DNA of 64,000 bases, from NCBI RefSeq assembly GCF_011059105.1, contig NZ_JAALLS010000010.1, positions 85,404 to 149,403 of the forward strand. The letters run 5' to 3'. The position numbers were made by a program, and so were the translations under genes. The stretch is from Fodinibius halophilus. Lineage in GTDB: Bacteria > Bacteroidota > Rhodothermia > Balneolales > Balneolaceae. Positions 14,992 to 24,800 of the stretch are shown here, in pieces (the stretch's first letter is position 1; each line of letters starts with the position of its first letter). The notes beneath the pieces are model-generated. The model saw only the letters and a program-made list of their open reading frames with translations. It did not search any database and was not told the DNA's origin.

Positions 14992-16482
14992 ATGGAAGGA
15001 ATTAACAAGCAGCGAATATTTGAACGTAATGATGAACAGCTAAACGAAGATGGGGATTATGTTTTGTACTGGATGCAGATAAACAGACGATTTCAGTATA
15101 ATTTTGCTTTGGAATACGCTGTAGAATTAGCAAATAAACTGAATAAGCCTTTGTTGATTTATGAAGGGCTTAGCTGTGATTATCCCTGGGCGGCCGATCG
15201 CTTTCATCATTTTATCACGGAAGGGATGGCCGAAAATTTGGAATATGCTCAAAATAATGATTTTAACTATTATTCTTATCTGGAGGATGAACCAGGGGCA
15301 GGGAGTGGGCTGCTGTATACTTTGGCGGATGATGCCTGTGCTGTTATTACGGATGAATTTCCCGTCTTTATTATTCGTGAGCATAATGAGCAGGTTGCCC
15401 CCAAGTTCGATATCCCATTCATAACAGTTGATAGCAATGGATTGATCCCGTTTGGGCTTACTGATAAGGCACCCTATAACGCATATTTCTTTAGAAAGAT
15501 TATGCAACGGAATTTCATTACCTGCTATAAGCATGGTCCCAAGAAGAATCCACTGCATGATCTTGAGAATGAAAATGATATAACACTTTCTTCGGATTTT
15601 TTGGAGAAATATCCTAGAGCTTATTCACATCTGGATAATCCCACTGGTTTTATTAATTCACTGGATATCAACCATGAGGTAGGAAAAATTGACCTTGAGG
15701 GTAGCCGAGAGGCAGCATTGAATCGATTAGATCAATTTGTGCAAAATGGATTGAAGGTGTATGATGAAAAGCGGAATGATCCCGATGAAGAAAAGACCAG
15801 TGGCATGAGTCCGTGGCTTCATTTCGGAAAAATATCGGAGTATGAAATCGTAAAAGCAGTCTTGGAACATCAACCCAAGGGATGGAGCCTGGACGATATT
15901 ACATTTAACAAAGGTTCTACGGGGGGATTCTTTAATGGAGATCCGAATGTGGATGGTTTCCTGGATGAGGTAATTACCTGGCGGGAAGTTGGGTTCCACT
16001 TTGCCCATCATGAGCCCGACTATGATCAATATGAATCGCTGCCCGGCTGGGCTCTTAAAACGCTTGAGAAACATAAAGATGATCCGCGAGAGTATATTTA
16101 TGATCTGGAGGAGTTCGCCCAGTCGAAGACTCATGATGAGCTCTGGAATGCAGCCCAAACACAGCTACGAGAAGAGGGAATTATTCATAATTATCTGCGT
16201 ATGTTATGGGGTAAAAAGGTACTCGAGTGGACGCCCAACCCAGAGACAGCCCTGGTGTACCTGATTGAGCTAAACAATCGATATGCAATAGACGGACGGG
16301 ATCCCAATAGTTATTCGGGTATTTTCTGGATATTTGGTCGATTCGATCGGGCATGGCAGGAACGTCCGATCTATGGGAAGGTTCGATATATGACTAGTAA
16401 AAGTACGCGACGAAAGGTAAAGCTGGATGAGTACCTACAACGTTACGGTAACCGGGGTAGTCAACAAGCTTTAGAATTATAG
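14992..16482 (+). CDS. phr: Class II deoxyribodipyrimidine (CPD) photolyase
   Basis: A 496-residue light-driven DNA repair enzyme of class II. The N-terminal alpha/beta antenna domain opens with VLYWMQINRRFQYNFALEYA, typical of class II rather than class I. The C-terminal FAD domain carries MSPWLHFGKIS, ITWREVGFHFA, WNAAQTQLREEGIIHNYLRMLWGKK and NRYAIDGRDPNSYSGIFWIFGRFDRAW, the most conserved class II blocks. It uses FADH- and blue light to split cyclobutane pyrimidine dimers, suiting a sun-exposed habitat. Length is slightly above the usual 450-480. Single gene; the 222-bp gap after it holds only a short hairpin (16551-16573) without a T-tract. Confidence 0.93.
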   Translation: MEGINKQRIFERNDEQLNEDGDYVLYWMQINRRFQYNFALEYAVELANKLNKPLLIYEGLSCDYPWAADRFHHFITEGMAENLEYAQNNDFNYYSYLEDEPGAGSGLLYTLADDACAVITDEFPVFIIREHNEQVAPKFDIPFITVDSNGLIPFGLTDKAPYNAYFFRKIMQRNFITCYKHGPKKNPLHDLENENDITLSSDFLEKYPRAYSHLDNPTGFINSLDINHEVGKIDLEGSREAALNRLDQFVQNGLKVYDEKRNDPDEEKTSGMSPWLHFGKISEYEIVKAVLEHQPKGWSLDDITFNKGSTGGFFNGDPNVDGFLDEVITWREVGFHFAHHEPDYDQYESLPGWALKTLEKHKDDPREYIYDLEEFAQSKTHDELWNAAQTQLREEGIIHNYLRMLWGKKVLEWTPNPETALVYLIELNNRYAIDGRDPNSYSGIFWIFGRFDRAWQERPIYGKVRYMTSKSTRRKVKLDEYLQRYGNRGSQQALEL

Positions 16483-16704
16483 GATCGGTAAGAATATCAG
16501 GAGCAGGCCCAACAATTTTTTGTTATTTCGGATGAGCTCCTATCTTTCGTCGGGCGACTGGGGTTGTCGTCCGGTGAATCATATAAGCAGGGTAAGAATG
16601 CCCCATTGAGCTGGCGCAATAAAAGTAATCTCTTGGAGTAAGTTCGCGTAGCAACTAAAGAGCAACCTTCATACATCAGCCAGTTGCTTCAGGGTAGGAA
16701 GATC

Positions 16705-17493
16705 CTATAACTGCTCTATCAGTGTGGAAACCAGCTTGGCAAAATCTTCTTTCCGGGAGTCTGCAGCTGCTTTTACTTCATCATGGTTCAGTTTACCCTT
16801 TGTGACGCCCGAAGCCATGTTGCTGATAAGAGAAATAGCGACTGACTTTAGCTCAAGCCGGGCAGCTTCAAAGAGTTCGGGAGCCGTGGACATGCCCACC
16901 GCATCAGCACCCATTTTACGGAATGATCGGATTTCTGCTTTGGTCTCATAGTTGGGGCCGGTCACGTACATATAGGTACCCTGTTGGGTTACAAGCTCTA
17001 AGTCAGCAGCGAGGCTCCGTACTTTATCTACCCATTTGTGATGTAGATAGCGGTGCCTGGAATAACCGCGGGGAGATATGGAAAGGTTATTTCGAATAAC
17101 ACCTTCAATTACCATCAGGTCTCCCACTGAAAAGGAGGTATTGATAGCACCGGCTGCATTCGAGATAATCAGTTTTTGAGCCCCCAAAGCATGTGCGATA
17201 TAGACCGGTGTAGCTGTTTCTTCAAATGAAAAACCTTCGTAGTGGTGGAAACGACCCGAAAAGGCCATCATCTGCTTTCCATTTATCTCACCAAGAATAA
17301 GTTCACCGGCATGGCCCTTTACAGAAGAGTGGGGCATTCCCGGTATATCACTGTATGGTATAATCTGTGGATTTTGGATTTCATCGGCAAAGCCTCCAAG
17401 ACCTGATCCCAGGATAACGGCTGCTTCCAGTTTAGCCGGGGCTTTTTTTTGCAAGTAGTTGACGATGGGTTCAGTAAATTCGGGTAGTGACAT
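16705..17493 (-). CDS. punA: Purine-nucleoside phosphorylase (trimeric type)
   Basis: A 262-residue trimeric PNP that splits inosine and guanosine nucleosides with phosphate into base and (deoxy)ribose 1-phosphate. Motifs in order: VILGSGLGGFAD (phosphate site) at about residues 26-37, GRFHHYEGF with the catalytic-type His, ISNAAGAIN, TGPNYETKAEI, GADAVGMSTAPE with the ribose-binding Met and Glu, and ISNMASG with the base-binding Asn. The C-terminus is helical as expected. It is the last gene of a long - strand array; its start is 3 bases after the stop of the metallo-hydrolase, so the two are likely cotranscribed. Confidence 0.94.
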   Translation of the reverse strand: MSLPEFTEPIVNYLQKKAPAKLEAAVILGSGLGGFADEIQNPQIIPYSDIPGMPHSSVKGHAGELILGEINGKQMMAFSGRFHHYEGFSFEETATPVYIAHALGAQKLIISNAAGAINTSFSVGDLMVIEGVIRNNLSISPRGYSRHRYLHHKWVDKVRSLAADLELVTQQGTYMYVTGPNYETKAEIRSFRKMGADAVGMSTAPELFEAARLELKSVAISLISNMASGVTKGKLNHDEVKAAADSRKEDFAKLVSTLIEQL

Positions 17494-17496
17494 AAG

Positions 17497-18288
17497 TTAT
17501 ATTGCTTCGATTTTGTATCCCTGTTGTTCATCATAGTCGGTGAGCTTAAAAAGGGGATGGTGTGAATCATGGTATCCCATTAGTATGTATTGTTCTTCAT
17601 AAGCTCGTTTAAGCAACTCCTTACGGGCCCGCATGCTTTGTTGGGCATCAAAATCATATTTTGCGGCAAATTTTCGGTTCACCTCTCCACGCGTTGCAAG
17701 TACATCGCCGGCCATCATATATTTTTGAGTACCGTCATCAAAAAGTAACACTTGCGAGAATTCGGTATGCCCCCCAATTTTTTCGACTGATATTTCGGGA
17801 TATGGTTGCTCATCATCATCTAAAAAGTGAATATCTGCTTTAGCATCTAAAAAATGAATAAAAGCAGTTTTTTCCTCGTCGTAATATTCATCTTGGGTCA
17901 TTATTTTTTGCCAGCCATTTTCAGAAACCCACAGCTTGGCATCGGGGAAGGTGAGTTCCCAAAATCCGGAAGAGCGCTCTACCAATCCCCCTATATGATC
18001 ATAGTGGAGATGACTGGCAAAAATGTCAGTGATATCGTATTCGGTGAGGTTATATTCTTCAAGATTCTTTTTTAAGGTTTCGGTACTGGTGTCTTCTCCA
18101 AAGTCGCCGATACCAACATCAAACAGGATATTTTTGTTGCCTGATTGTATAATGAACGGATTAAGAGAAATTTTCAGTGCCCCTTTGGCCGGGGGATCAT
18201 CACGATTGATTCGATTAAATTTTTTATCTAATCCCACACTGAAGGTGCCTTCATAAAGTGCATGGGCGGATATTGTTTTAGTACTCAT
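17497..18288 (-). CDS. Metallo-beta-lactamase-fold hydrolase
   Basis: A 263-residue MBL-fold enzyme. The zinc motif is SHLHYDHIGG (HxHxDH), preceded by FDVGIGDFGE; a later Gly-Gly-His (KIGGHTEFSQ), the Asp in MMAGDVLATRGE and the His in GYHDSHHP supply the remaining ligands. Family members of this kind include lactonases and hydroxyacyl hydrolases; the substrate cannot be read. There is no signal peptide. It lies 3 bases before PNP and 64 after PhoH. Confidence 0.88.
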   Translation of the reverse strand: MSTKTISAHALYEGTFSVGLDKKFNRINRDDPPAKGALKISLNPFIIQSGNKNILFDVGIGDFGEDTSTETLKKNLEEYNLTEYDITDIFASHLHYDHIGGLVERSSGFWELTFPDAKLWVSENGWQKIMTQDEYYDEEKTAFIHFLDAKADIHFLDDDEQPYPEISVEKIGGHTEFSQVLLFDDGTQKYMMAGDVLATRGEVNRKFAAKYDFDAQQSMRARKELLKRAYEEQYILMGYHDSHHPLFKLTDYDEQQGYKIEAI

Positions 18289-18352
18289 ACTGCTAAATAA
18301 AACGAAGTGAAAGGTTGCTGAGGCCGGGAGAGCTCTACAGGTTACTTATTGT

Positions 18353-19285
18353 TTATTTCCTATTTTTACTTTCATGCCTGTCGTAGGCCTCAATGATTTC
18401 GCGTACCAGTTTGTGGCGAACAACGTCATCCTCATCGAGGTAAACAAAGGAGATTCCTTCAATATCTTTAAGAATCTTTTGTATGGAAATTAATCCCGAC
18501 TGTTTTTTTCGAGGCAAGTCGGTTTGGGTGATATCCCCGGTAATGATGGCCCGACTGTTAAAACCAATACGCGTTAAAAACATCTTCATCTGCATATTGG
18601 TGGCATTTTGTGCCTCATCCAAAATGACAAATGCATTATTGAGGGTACGTCCACGCATATAAGCCAGAGGAGCTATTTCAATAATATTTTTTGCCAAGTA
18701 CAGTTCTAACCGGTCATACTCGATCATATCTTCCAGCGCATCATAAAGGGGGCGCAGGTAGGGATCGATTTTTTCACGCAGGTCACCCGGTAAAAAACCA
18801 AGCGTTTCTCCTGCTTCGACTGCCGGCCGTGCTAAAATAATTTTCTTAACCTTCTGCTGTTTAAGGGCTCGAACCGCAAGAGCAACAGAGGTATACGTTT
18901 TTCCTGTACCCGCAGGCCCGATAGTAAAGACGATATCATTGGTTGCAGATGCCTCAACAATATCTTTTTGGCCCGGTGTTTTGGCCGTGATAGGTTCACC
19001 ATCGTGGGTATTAAGGATAAAATCTCCCGAGATTCGGCTATCACGAAGGGGGTTGGGTTTCTGGTCTTCTCGATCGCTGTGCTTTAGAGCCAGTACGGTG
19101 TCAACATCATCTTCGGTAAGGTCGTTATTTCGTTTAGCCATATTAACGAGCTCATTCAAGATCTCGATAAGCTCTTTGCGATCACTTTCGGGGCCGTTAA
19201 TTTTGATACTTCCGCCGCGTGCCGTAATCTTGGTATCGGGATAGGCTTTATCCAGTTTTTTGAGATGTTCATCATGAAATCCCAA
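18353..19285 (-). CDS. phoH: PhoH-family ATPase (PhoL/YbeZ type)
   Basis: An RNA-associated P-loop ATPase of about 310 residues, likely acting in RNA processing or ribosome maturation. Walker A is GPAGTGKT, followed by ILARPAVEAGETLGFLPGDL, a highly conserved PhoH stretch; Walker B is FVILDEAQNAT and sensor ITGDITQTDLP. The start is doubtful. TTG at 19285 is the only standard initiator, but the frame stays open 28 codons further (to a stop at 19370-19372), and those codons read SNATYSIEDVEPVIILGF, like the normal N-terminus of this family. Translation may therefore begin upstream at an unusual codon. Confidence 0.92.
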   Translation of the reverse strand: MGFHDEHLKKLDKAYPDTKITARGGSIKINGPESDRKELIEILNELVNMAKRNNDLTEDDVDTVLALKHSDREDQKPNPLRDSRISGDFILNTHDGEPITAKTPGQKDIVEASATNDIVFTIGPAGTGKTYTSVALAVRALKQQKVKKIILARPAVEAGETLGFLPGDLREKIDPYLRPLYDALEDMIEYDRLELYLAKNIIEIAPLAYMRGRTLNNAFVILDEAQNATNMQMKMFLTRIGFNSRAIITGDITQTDLPRKKQSGLISIQKILKDIEGISFVYLDEDDVVRHKLVREIIEAYDRHESKNRK

Positions 19286-19431
19286 AATGATAACCGGTTC
19301 TACATCCTCAATGCTGTACGTCGCGTTACTAATTGTTGATTGGTCTGCGATAGAAAAATGATAATTTAGTTAAAACTGAACCCTTAAAATAAGGAAATTG
19401 AATGATAATTTTGTAGGTGTTATTTATTTGT

Positions 19432-20118
19432 TTATGCAACAGTTCCTTTACCAAGGCGGGCCTTATTTTGAAGAGTAGCGATACGTTTTTGTACATCATC
19501 AGCTTTAAAAACAGCACTGCCGGCAACTAGAATTTCAGCCCCTGCCTGGGCTACTTTTTGGATGTTGTGTGGTTTTACTCCACCGTCAACCTCTATAACA
19601 AAGTTAGTGCTTGTTTGTTCACGTATTTGAACCAACTGCTGAAGTCGTTGGTAGGTAGATGGAATGAAAGACTGGCCGCCAAATCCAGGATTTACACTCA
19701 TAAGAAGTACCATATCGATATCTTCTAATATAGGTGTGATAGTGCTTAATGAAGTACCGGGATTTATAGCTATACCTGCTGTAATATCATGAGAGTGGAT
19801 GTTCTGAACGGTGCGGTGCAAATGGGGGCATGCTTCTTGGTGCACGGTAATATGATTAGCTCCTGCCTCTACAAAAGCTTCTATATATTGATCCGGGTTT
19901 TCAATCATCAGGTGTACATCCAGGAAGGCATCGGTCGAGCGCCCGGCAGCTTCTACAATGTCTGGCCCGTAGCTGATGTTGGGTACAAAATGCCCATCCA
20001 TAATATCACAGTGTATCCAACGGATATTGGCGTTATTACATTTTTCGATCTCTTCGCCAAGCTTGCTAAAGTCGGCCGCTAAAATTGAAGGTGCTAAAAT
20101 AGGAAGTTCAAAATCCAT
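19432..20118 (-). CDS. rpe: Ribulose-phosphate 3-epimerase
   Basis: A 228-residue TIM barrel that interconverts ribulose 5-phosphate and xylulose 5-phosphate in the pentose phosphate pathway. It has LAPSILAADFSKLGEE at the N-terminus, HCDIMDGHFVPNISYGP with metal-binding His and Asp, HLMIENPD, MSVNPGFGGQSF at about residues 142-153, and EVDGGVKPHN with the catalytic Asp. Length is normal for the family. It follows the PASTA protein by 5 bases on the same strand. Confidence 0.95.
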   Translation of the reverse strand: MDFELPILAPSILAADFSKLGEEIEKCNNANIRWIHCDIMDGHFVPNISYGPDIVEAAGRSTDAFLDVHLMIENPDQYIEAFVEAGANHITVHQEACPHLHRTVQNIHSHDITAGIAINPGTSLSTITPILEDIDMVLLMSVNPGFGGQSFIPSTYQRLQQLVQIREQTSTNFVIEVDGGVKPHNIQKVAQAGAEILVAGSAVFKADDVQKRIATLQNKARLGKGTVA

Positions 20119-20123
20119 GATTC

Positions 20124-20948
20124 TTATTGCTTTGTTGTGTCGGGGACAGCTATATTTTGTGTGGTATCAATGATGGCCCCAGATTCACTTTCTTCTTTTA
20201 AATTATATCGTTCGGAGACGATGAGTTTAAGTGTTGTGTCAACCACTACCTGTTCTTTCTTTGGTTGGTAATCGAGTATCACATTGGGATCGACATCTTT
20301 GCTGGGTTTAAATTGTATTTCGCCTACACGCAGGCCTGCCTTTTGAAGTTTCTGTTGGGCTTCAGACAGTCGCAATCCCAGGATATTTGGTACATCTACA
20401 GTTTTTTCGCCCAAACCGTCACTAACTGCGAGATCAACAAGAGTACCCTTGGGTACTACTTTTTCGGGTTCAATAGATTGACGCAGGACCCTGTTTTTAA
20501 AACGGTTGGATTCATAGCTTACCGTTCCGATTCCAAGCCCATAATTTTGTAACTGTAGTTTGGCATTGCGGTACGAGAGGTTTACAACATCCGGAACCGT
20601 TACTGTAGGGTTCGATTCGGTGTTAACCGTAAGGTAGATTTTGCGGTTGGGCTTGACAATTTCAGAAGGAGCAGGGGTCTGGTCGATAACATAGTCCGCC
20701 GGATAAGCAGTATTAGATCTGCGTTCGGCAACTTCGGATCGCAGGCCATACGACTCCAGTTGTTGTTGGGCTTCTTCAAGAGATATTTGAGATACATCAG
20801 GGACGGTTAATCCTTCATCGTAATTTGTGTAGGCGGGCATGATGATCATATCAGCCAAGAATAGAATCAATGCTCCCAAAACAATGATTGAAGCACTACC
20901 GATATAAAAAGTTTTGCTGGTAAAGATCTTTTTAAGTGTCGACATCAT
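20124..20948 (-). CDS. Membrane-anchored protein with three PASTA domains
   Basis: A 274-residue protein with a short cytoplasmic start, one membrane helix at about residues 14-36, and three PASTA repeats outside (about 47-112, 116-183 and 187-251), each opening with the VPDV/VPNI strand and a DAQ-like helix (SLEEAQQQLESYGL, YRNAKLQLQNYGL, RLSEAQQKLQKAGL). PASTA modules bind muropeptides or peptidoglycan strands. Unlike PknB kinases or PBPs there is no catalytic domain, so it is probably a cell-wall-binding accessory. Its start is ATG-ATG, 29 bases after the DUF5683-like gene. Confidence 0.88.
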   Translation of the reverse strand: MMSTLKKIFTSKTFYIGSASIIVLGALILFLADMIIMPAYTNYDEGLTVPDVSQISLEEAQQQLESYGLRSEVAERRSNTAYPADYVIDQTPAPSEIVKPNRKIYLTVNTESNPTVTVPDVVNLSYRNAKLQLQNYGLGIGTVSYESNRFKNRVLRQSIEPEKVVPKGTLVDLAVSDGLGEKTVDVPNILGLRLSEAQQKLQKAGLRVGEIQFKPSKDVDPNVILDYQPKKEQVVVDTTLKLIVSERYNLKEESESGAIIDTTQNIAVPDTTKQ

Positions 20949-20977
20949 GGGTAAAAATACAGTTCTTTGGGGATTTC

Positions 20978-21886
20978 TTAAAAATGATATTTAAGGGATA
21001 TGCTTTTATGGGGTGTTAAAAAATTTGTCTGCGTTTCCAGACGATTATTCTTAATCTTAACCGTCAGGAATGAATCAAACGCAGAGACAATATGGTTTAG
21101 TATAAGTAGCGATACCATGTTCCCGGCTAATCGATAACTGTCGTTGAATGTTTCGGCAAGGTCTGCTCCCCGGAAGAAATAACTTGACATATCTGCCCCA
21201 TCCCATGCAAGCTGGTATTTTGAGTCAAAGTCACTCCAGCCGGGTCCAAATTGATAGTATTTGCTGATAAGCTCATAGTACTGTTGCGAGCCATAATCGG
21301 GCAATACATGTGAAAAGGGATTTCCATATTCATTATCAGGAAAGACAAAAGGGGTATTACGCTCTGCATTTCGCAGCAATTCAAGATCAACTTTTCCCCA
21401 ATCCTGATCAGGATCGTAGCTGGCTGATATCCCGGTAACTTTATTAGCAAGCTCATCAATATAGGGATTACTTATTTGTTGATTTTGATTATGGTATTCA
21501 ACCAGCCACTTGGCATAAGTAACTACACTCCAATTGTTATTGGCAAATTTTTTATATCGCCGTTCCTGGGCCCGGGCGTCACGTAGTTTTTTGATATGTA
21601 TACCTAAGAAGATGGCTTCTGCCAGGAGATAAGTTCCCGCTCGTATCCATTTTTTGTTGGCTGCCTGTCCGCTGCCGGGAATAATGGCAGAACTTAGCAG
21701 GGCAAGGCCCGGTTTTTCTCTAATTGGCTGGTAGAACGGCGTTGATTGGTCAGCATAATTTATTTTTGGCTGTAGGTCTTGGATCGTAACAGTGGGTTCA
21801 TCGGAGTTTAAAGAATTGGGTTGCGCATACCCAATGGTGAGCATTGCTAAAAATAATAATAGGGATATTGCTGTTTTTCTAATCAT
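20978..21886 (-). CDS. DUF5683-like secreted/membrane protein
   Basis: A protein of about 302 residues with a signal peptide (MIRKTAISLLLFLAMLTIGYA). I start it at the ATG at 21886, which overlaps the upstream stop by 8 bases; the ATG at 21907 would add 7 residues inside that gene. The first conserved element is LALLSSAIIPGSGQAANKKWIRAG at about residues 60-83, a short amphipathic GSGQ...W motif typical of DUF5683, then a hydrophobic helix and an aromatic-rich region. A second hydrophobic stretch (MVSLLILNHIVSAFDSFL) is near the end. Function unknown. A distant relative is at 62442-63098. Confidence 0.75.
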   Translation of the reverse strand: MIRKTAISLLLFLAMLTIGYAQPNSLNSDEPTVTIQDLQPKINYADQSTPFYQPIREKPGLALLSSAIIPGSGQAANKKWIRAGTYLLAEAIFLGIHIKKLRDARAQERRYKKFANNNWSVVTYAKWLVEYHNQNQQISNPYIDELANKVTGISASYDPDQDWGKVDLELLRNAERNTPFVFPDNEYGNPFSHVLPDYGSQQYYELISKYYQFGPGWSDFDSKYQLAWDGADMSSYFFRGADLAETFNDSYRLAGNMVSLLILNHIVSAFDSFLTVKIKNNRLETQTNFLTPHKSISLKYHF

Positions 21887-24800
21887 TATTGAGAACATCA
21901 AAATCAAAAGTTAAACCAAAGTGGAAGATAAATTCATTTCCATATTGTACAGTACTACCCGACGATTGGGTTATAAATTCATCAGGTAAGTTAATATCAA
22001 AGTTATTGAATCCATAAGCGCTACTTATAAATAACTTTAAGGGAAATAGGTAATAACTGTTGAAGGCAAATCGCAGTTCTGCTCCAAGGCCCGTTTTAAC
22101 AGTAGTATTGTTAGCTAATGGCCCGCCCCATCCGTTGCCGACCTCTCCAAATAGCCGAAGGTATAGTTTGTCTAAACTATGGCGGCCGAGCTGGTGATTG
22201 ATGTTACGAATAAGTGGAACATTATAAGAAAGTTGTGTCATGGCTGTGCTATTGCCGCCAATCGCAAAGTACGGATAGCTGCGCATCCCGGTAAATCCAC
22301 CTATATAGTCAAGGTAGAAAGCATCATTGGGAGCGTTTACATAGCTAAACCCCCGGCCATATATTCCCAGGGACGAACTGTTTGAGAGAGGATACCCAAA
22401 GCGCACGGTTGCTTCCAGCGAATGGTTTTTTACCGTCTCATAAACGGGTAAAAGGGTGTTATCTTCAATTTCGTATTCATCTAACAGTTTGCTTGGCTCA
22501 TAGGAATATCTAATCAAAGTTTTGAGGCCCACGGGTGCAACATCGGAATGTGGATAACGCAATACGTTTTCGTACACGTGGGCTGCAGTAAAGGTTGTGC
22601 CTTTATAGTATTCCGAAGAGGAAGAGGGAATAAATTGTTGAAGCTCTCGAGAAAAGAATCCATCGGTTTGAACTTCATAGGGACTGTACCGGGCTCCAAT
22701 TTCAACTAAGTTGTGCCTGTTAATTTTACTTCGAAGGTAAAGGTTGGCTTCCCATATATTATACGCGATATCAGCGGAGGTAGTATCGGGCAGGCAAGAT
22801 GTACAGGGAAACTCTTCAATTGTTAAGCCATTAGATACATTGCGTCGCATATTATAAAGTTCAACAGAAATGGTAGGCGACCATCGTTTTTCAATAAATG
22901 GCAGTCCGCTATGTTCTATGATCGTGAATAAATCGCGGTCCAGGTCGGTTAGCCGCGAGGGCGAAAAGAAGTTGCCAATTCCACTGCTTGGTTCAGAAGC
23001 TATGCCAAAGAGGGCCCCACCAAAAACAGTTAAATTATCGGTAACTTCTCGAGAACTGAAGTATGTACCGATCTTTAGGTCTCGGAGCAAGTTTTTACCC
23101 AGATCACCAAACCTGCCGGCGGTAAGTAATCGGCCGTTGCTACCATGTTTTTTTGAATAATTATCAAATCGAAGAACCGGATAGAAACTAAAACTTGTGT
23201 AGTTATTTTTATAGGTCGTTAAAACCGGGGGATTGTGTTTTGCTTTACCGGTAATATCGAGGGTAAGAGAGTCGGATTGCCCCAGCTTTTGAAGCTCAGC
23301 AGGGGAGATGGCTGTGATATGCTTAAGGTTTGTACGATCGGGAAGCTCCTCAAGAGTTTTCAACGCGATAGCGGAGCGGTCATATTCGGTTTTAACAGTT
23401 TGTTTGACCGTAGACAGATCTATTGCTGAAATCGCATACCCGTCGGCCTTAAATTCAGAAAAATAGAGTTTGCTGCCCGCTTGGTGAGGCATAAAGGCAC
23501 CCCCCAGTACATTGGTTAGCTTTTGGGGATCCGGTGACGGTTCGTCCAGTGAGATGCGATAAATATTGAAAATACCATCCGGGTCAGCGGCATAATAAAG
23601 GTATTGCCCGGATGCATCTACAAAGGGATCACGGTAATTCGTAAGGGAATCGTGGAGTACGGGAACGGTTGTATGCTCTTCAAAATCATATCGATAAATA
23701 TTTCGGCTATAGTCGTCAGCTTTTGCGAAGTATACGATATTACCATCGGGATGCCATGCCGGGGTATAAACGTGTTGTCCTTTGGTAAAGTTTGTGAGCG
23801 GTTTTAAGGAGCCACTTTGCAGATCTATAATAGATATATTACTACTGCCACCCGTTTGTTGAACAGCAACAGCTTGTTTCTTGGTAGGATGCCATATTGG
23901 TGAAGAAAGACGCTTACTATGGGTAAGGCGTTGGGTATGGGGTGTATCTATATTATAGATAAAAAGATCGTTGTATCGCTCACCGTACTGATTTAGCTTT
24001 TGTTTGCTGAAGATCAGAGACTGGCCATCAGGTGAAAAAGAAAAAGCCGATTGTATATGTTTAAGGATGGGTTTCTGAGAATGCCCTTTGGCTTTTTGTG
24101 GAGAGGAGGTATGTGGAACCCCTATATTGATAGCTTGTTGAGATCGTGCACTATCATTTAATGTTTCAATGAAAAGTTGTGTACTTGAAGAACGGAAATT
24201 TTGATTCGAGAGATATGCAATCTTATTACCATCCGGAGAGAGGTGAGGATAGAAATTGAAAAAACCACCGTCCTGAATTGTATTCGTTGAATAAAATGTT
24301 TGTCCGGCAATAGCAGAAGTATAATTTTTTGTTGTGTTATCAATAAAGGTATGAAACAGCTGCTGAGCATCGGTGCCGGTGGCTTTATGCAGTGCTTCGT
24401 TGATCGTGTACGCCCCATTATGGGCTAAGGCGTTAGATATTTTGGGGATAATAGATTCGCCGTAGTTTTGTACCATGAAACTAGTGAAGGCAAAACCCTG
24501 ATTATAAACTCGTTCTCGCTCGAGAGCATTTTTGGAAGTAAAGAATGCCATCCCATCTAAAGAGATAGGACTGCCGTTAAGCAGGGCTGTACGTAAAAGC
24601 ATATCGCGGTGCGAATCCCAAAAGTCGTGGTACAGTTTCTTGCGCTGATATTGAGCTACTCCTTCGGCAAACCATGCCGGTACGTTAATAGTGGCAAAGG
24701 GATAGGTGAGAATTCCTTTGGGATATCCATATAGTACATCAGGCCGGCGTACATCAGAGTATGATAGCCATTGAAAATAAAGGGCAGGCAGTCGTCGTCC

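Noticed and set aside
16551..16573. Terminator after the photolyase
   Set aside because: An 8-bp stem exists but no T-tract follows on either strand.
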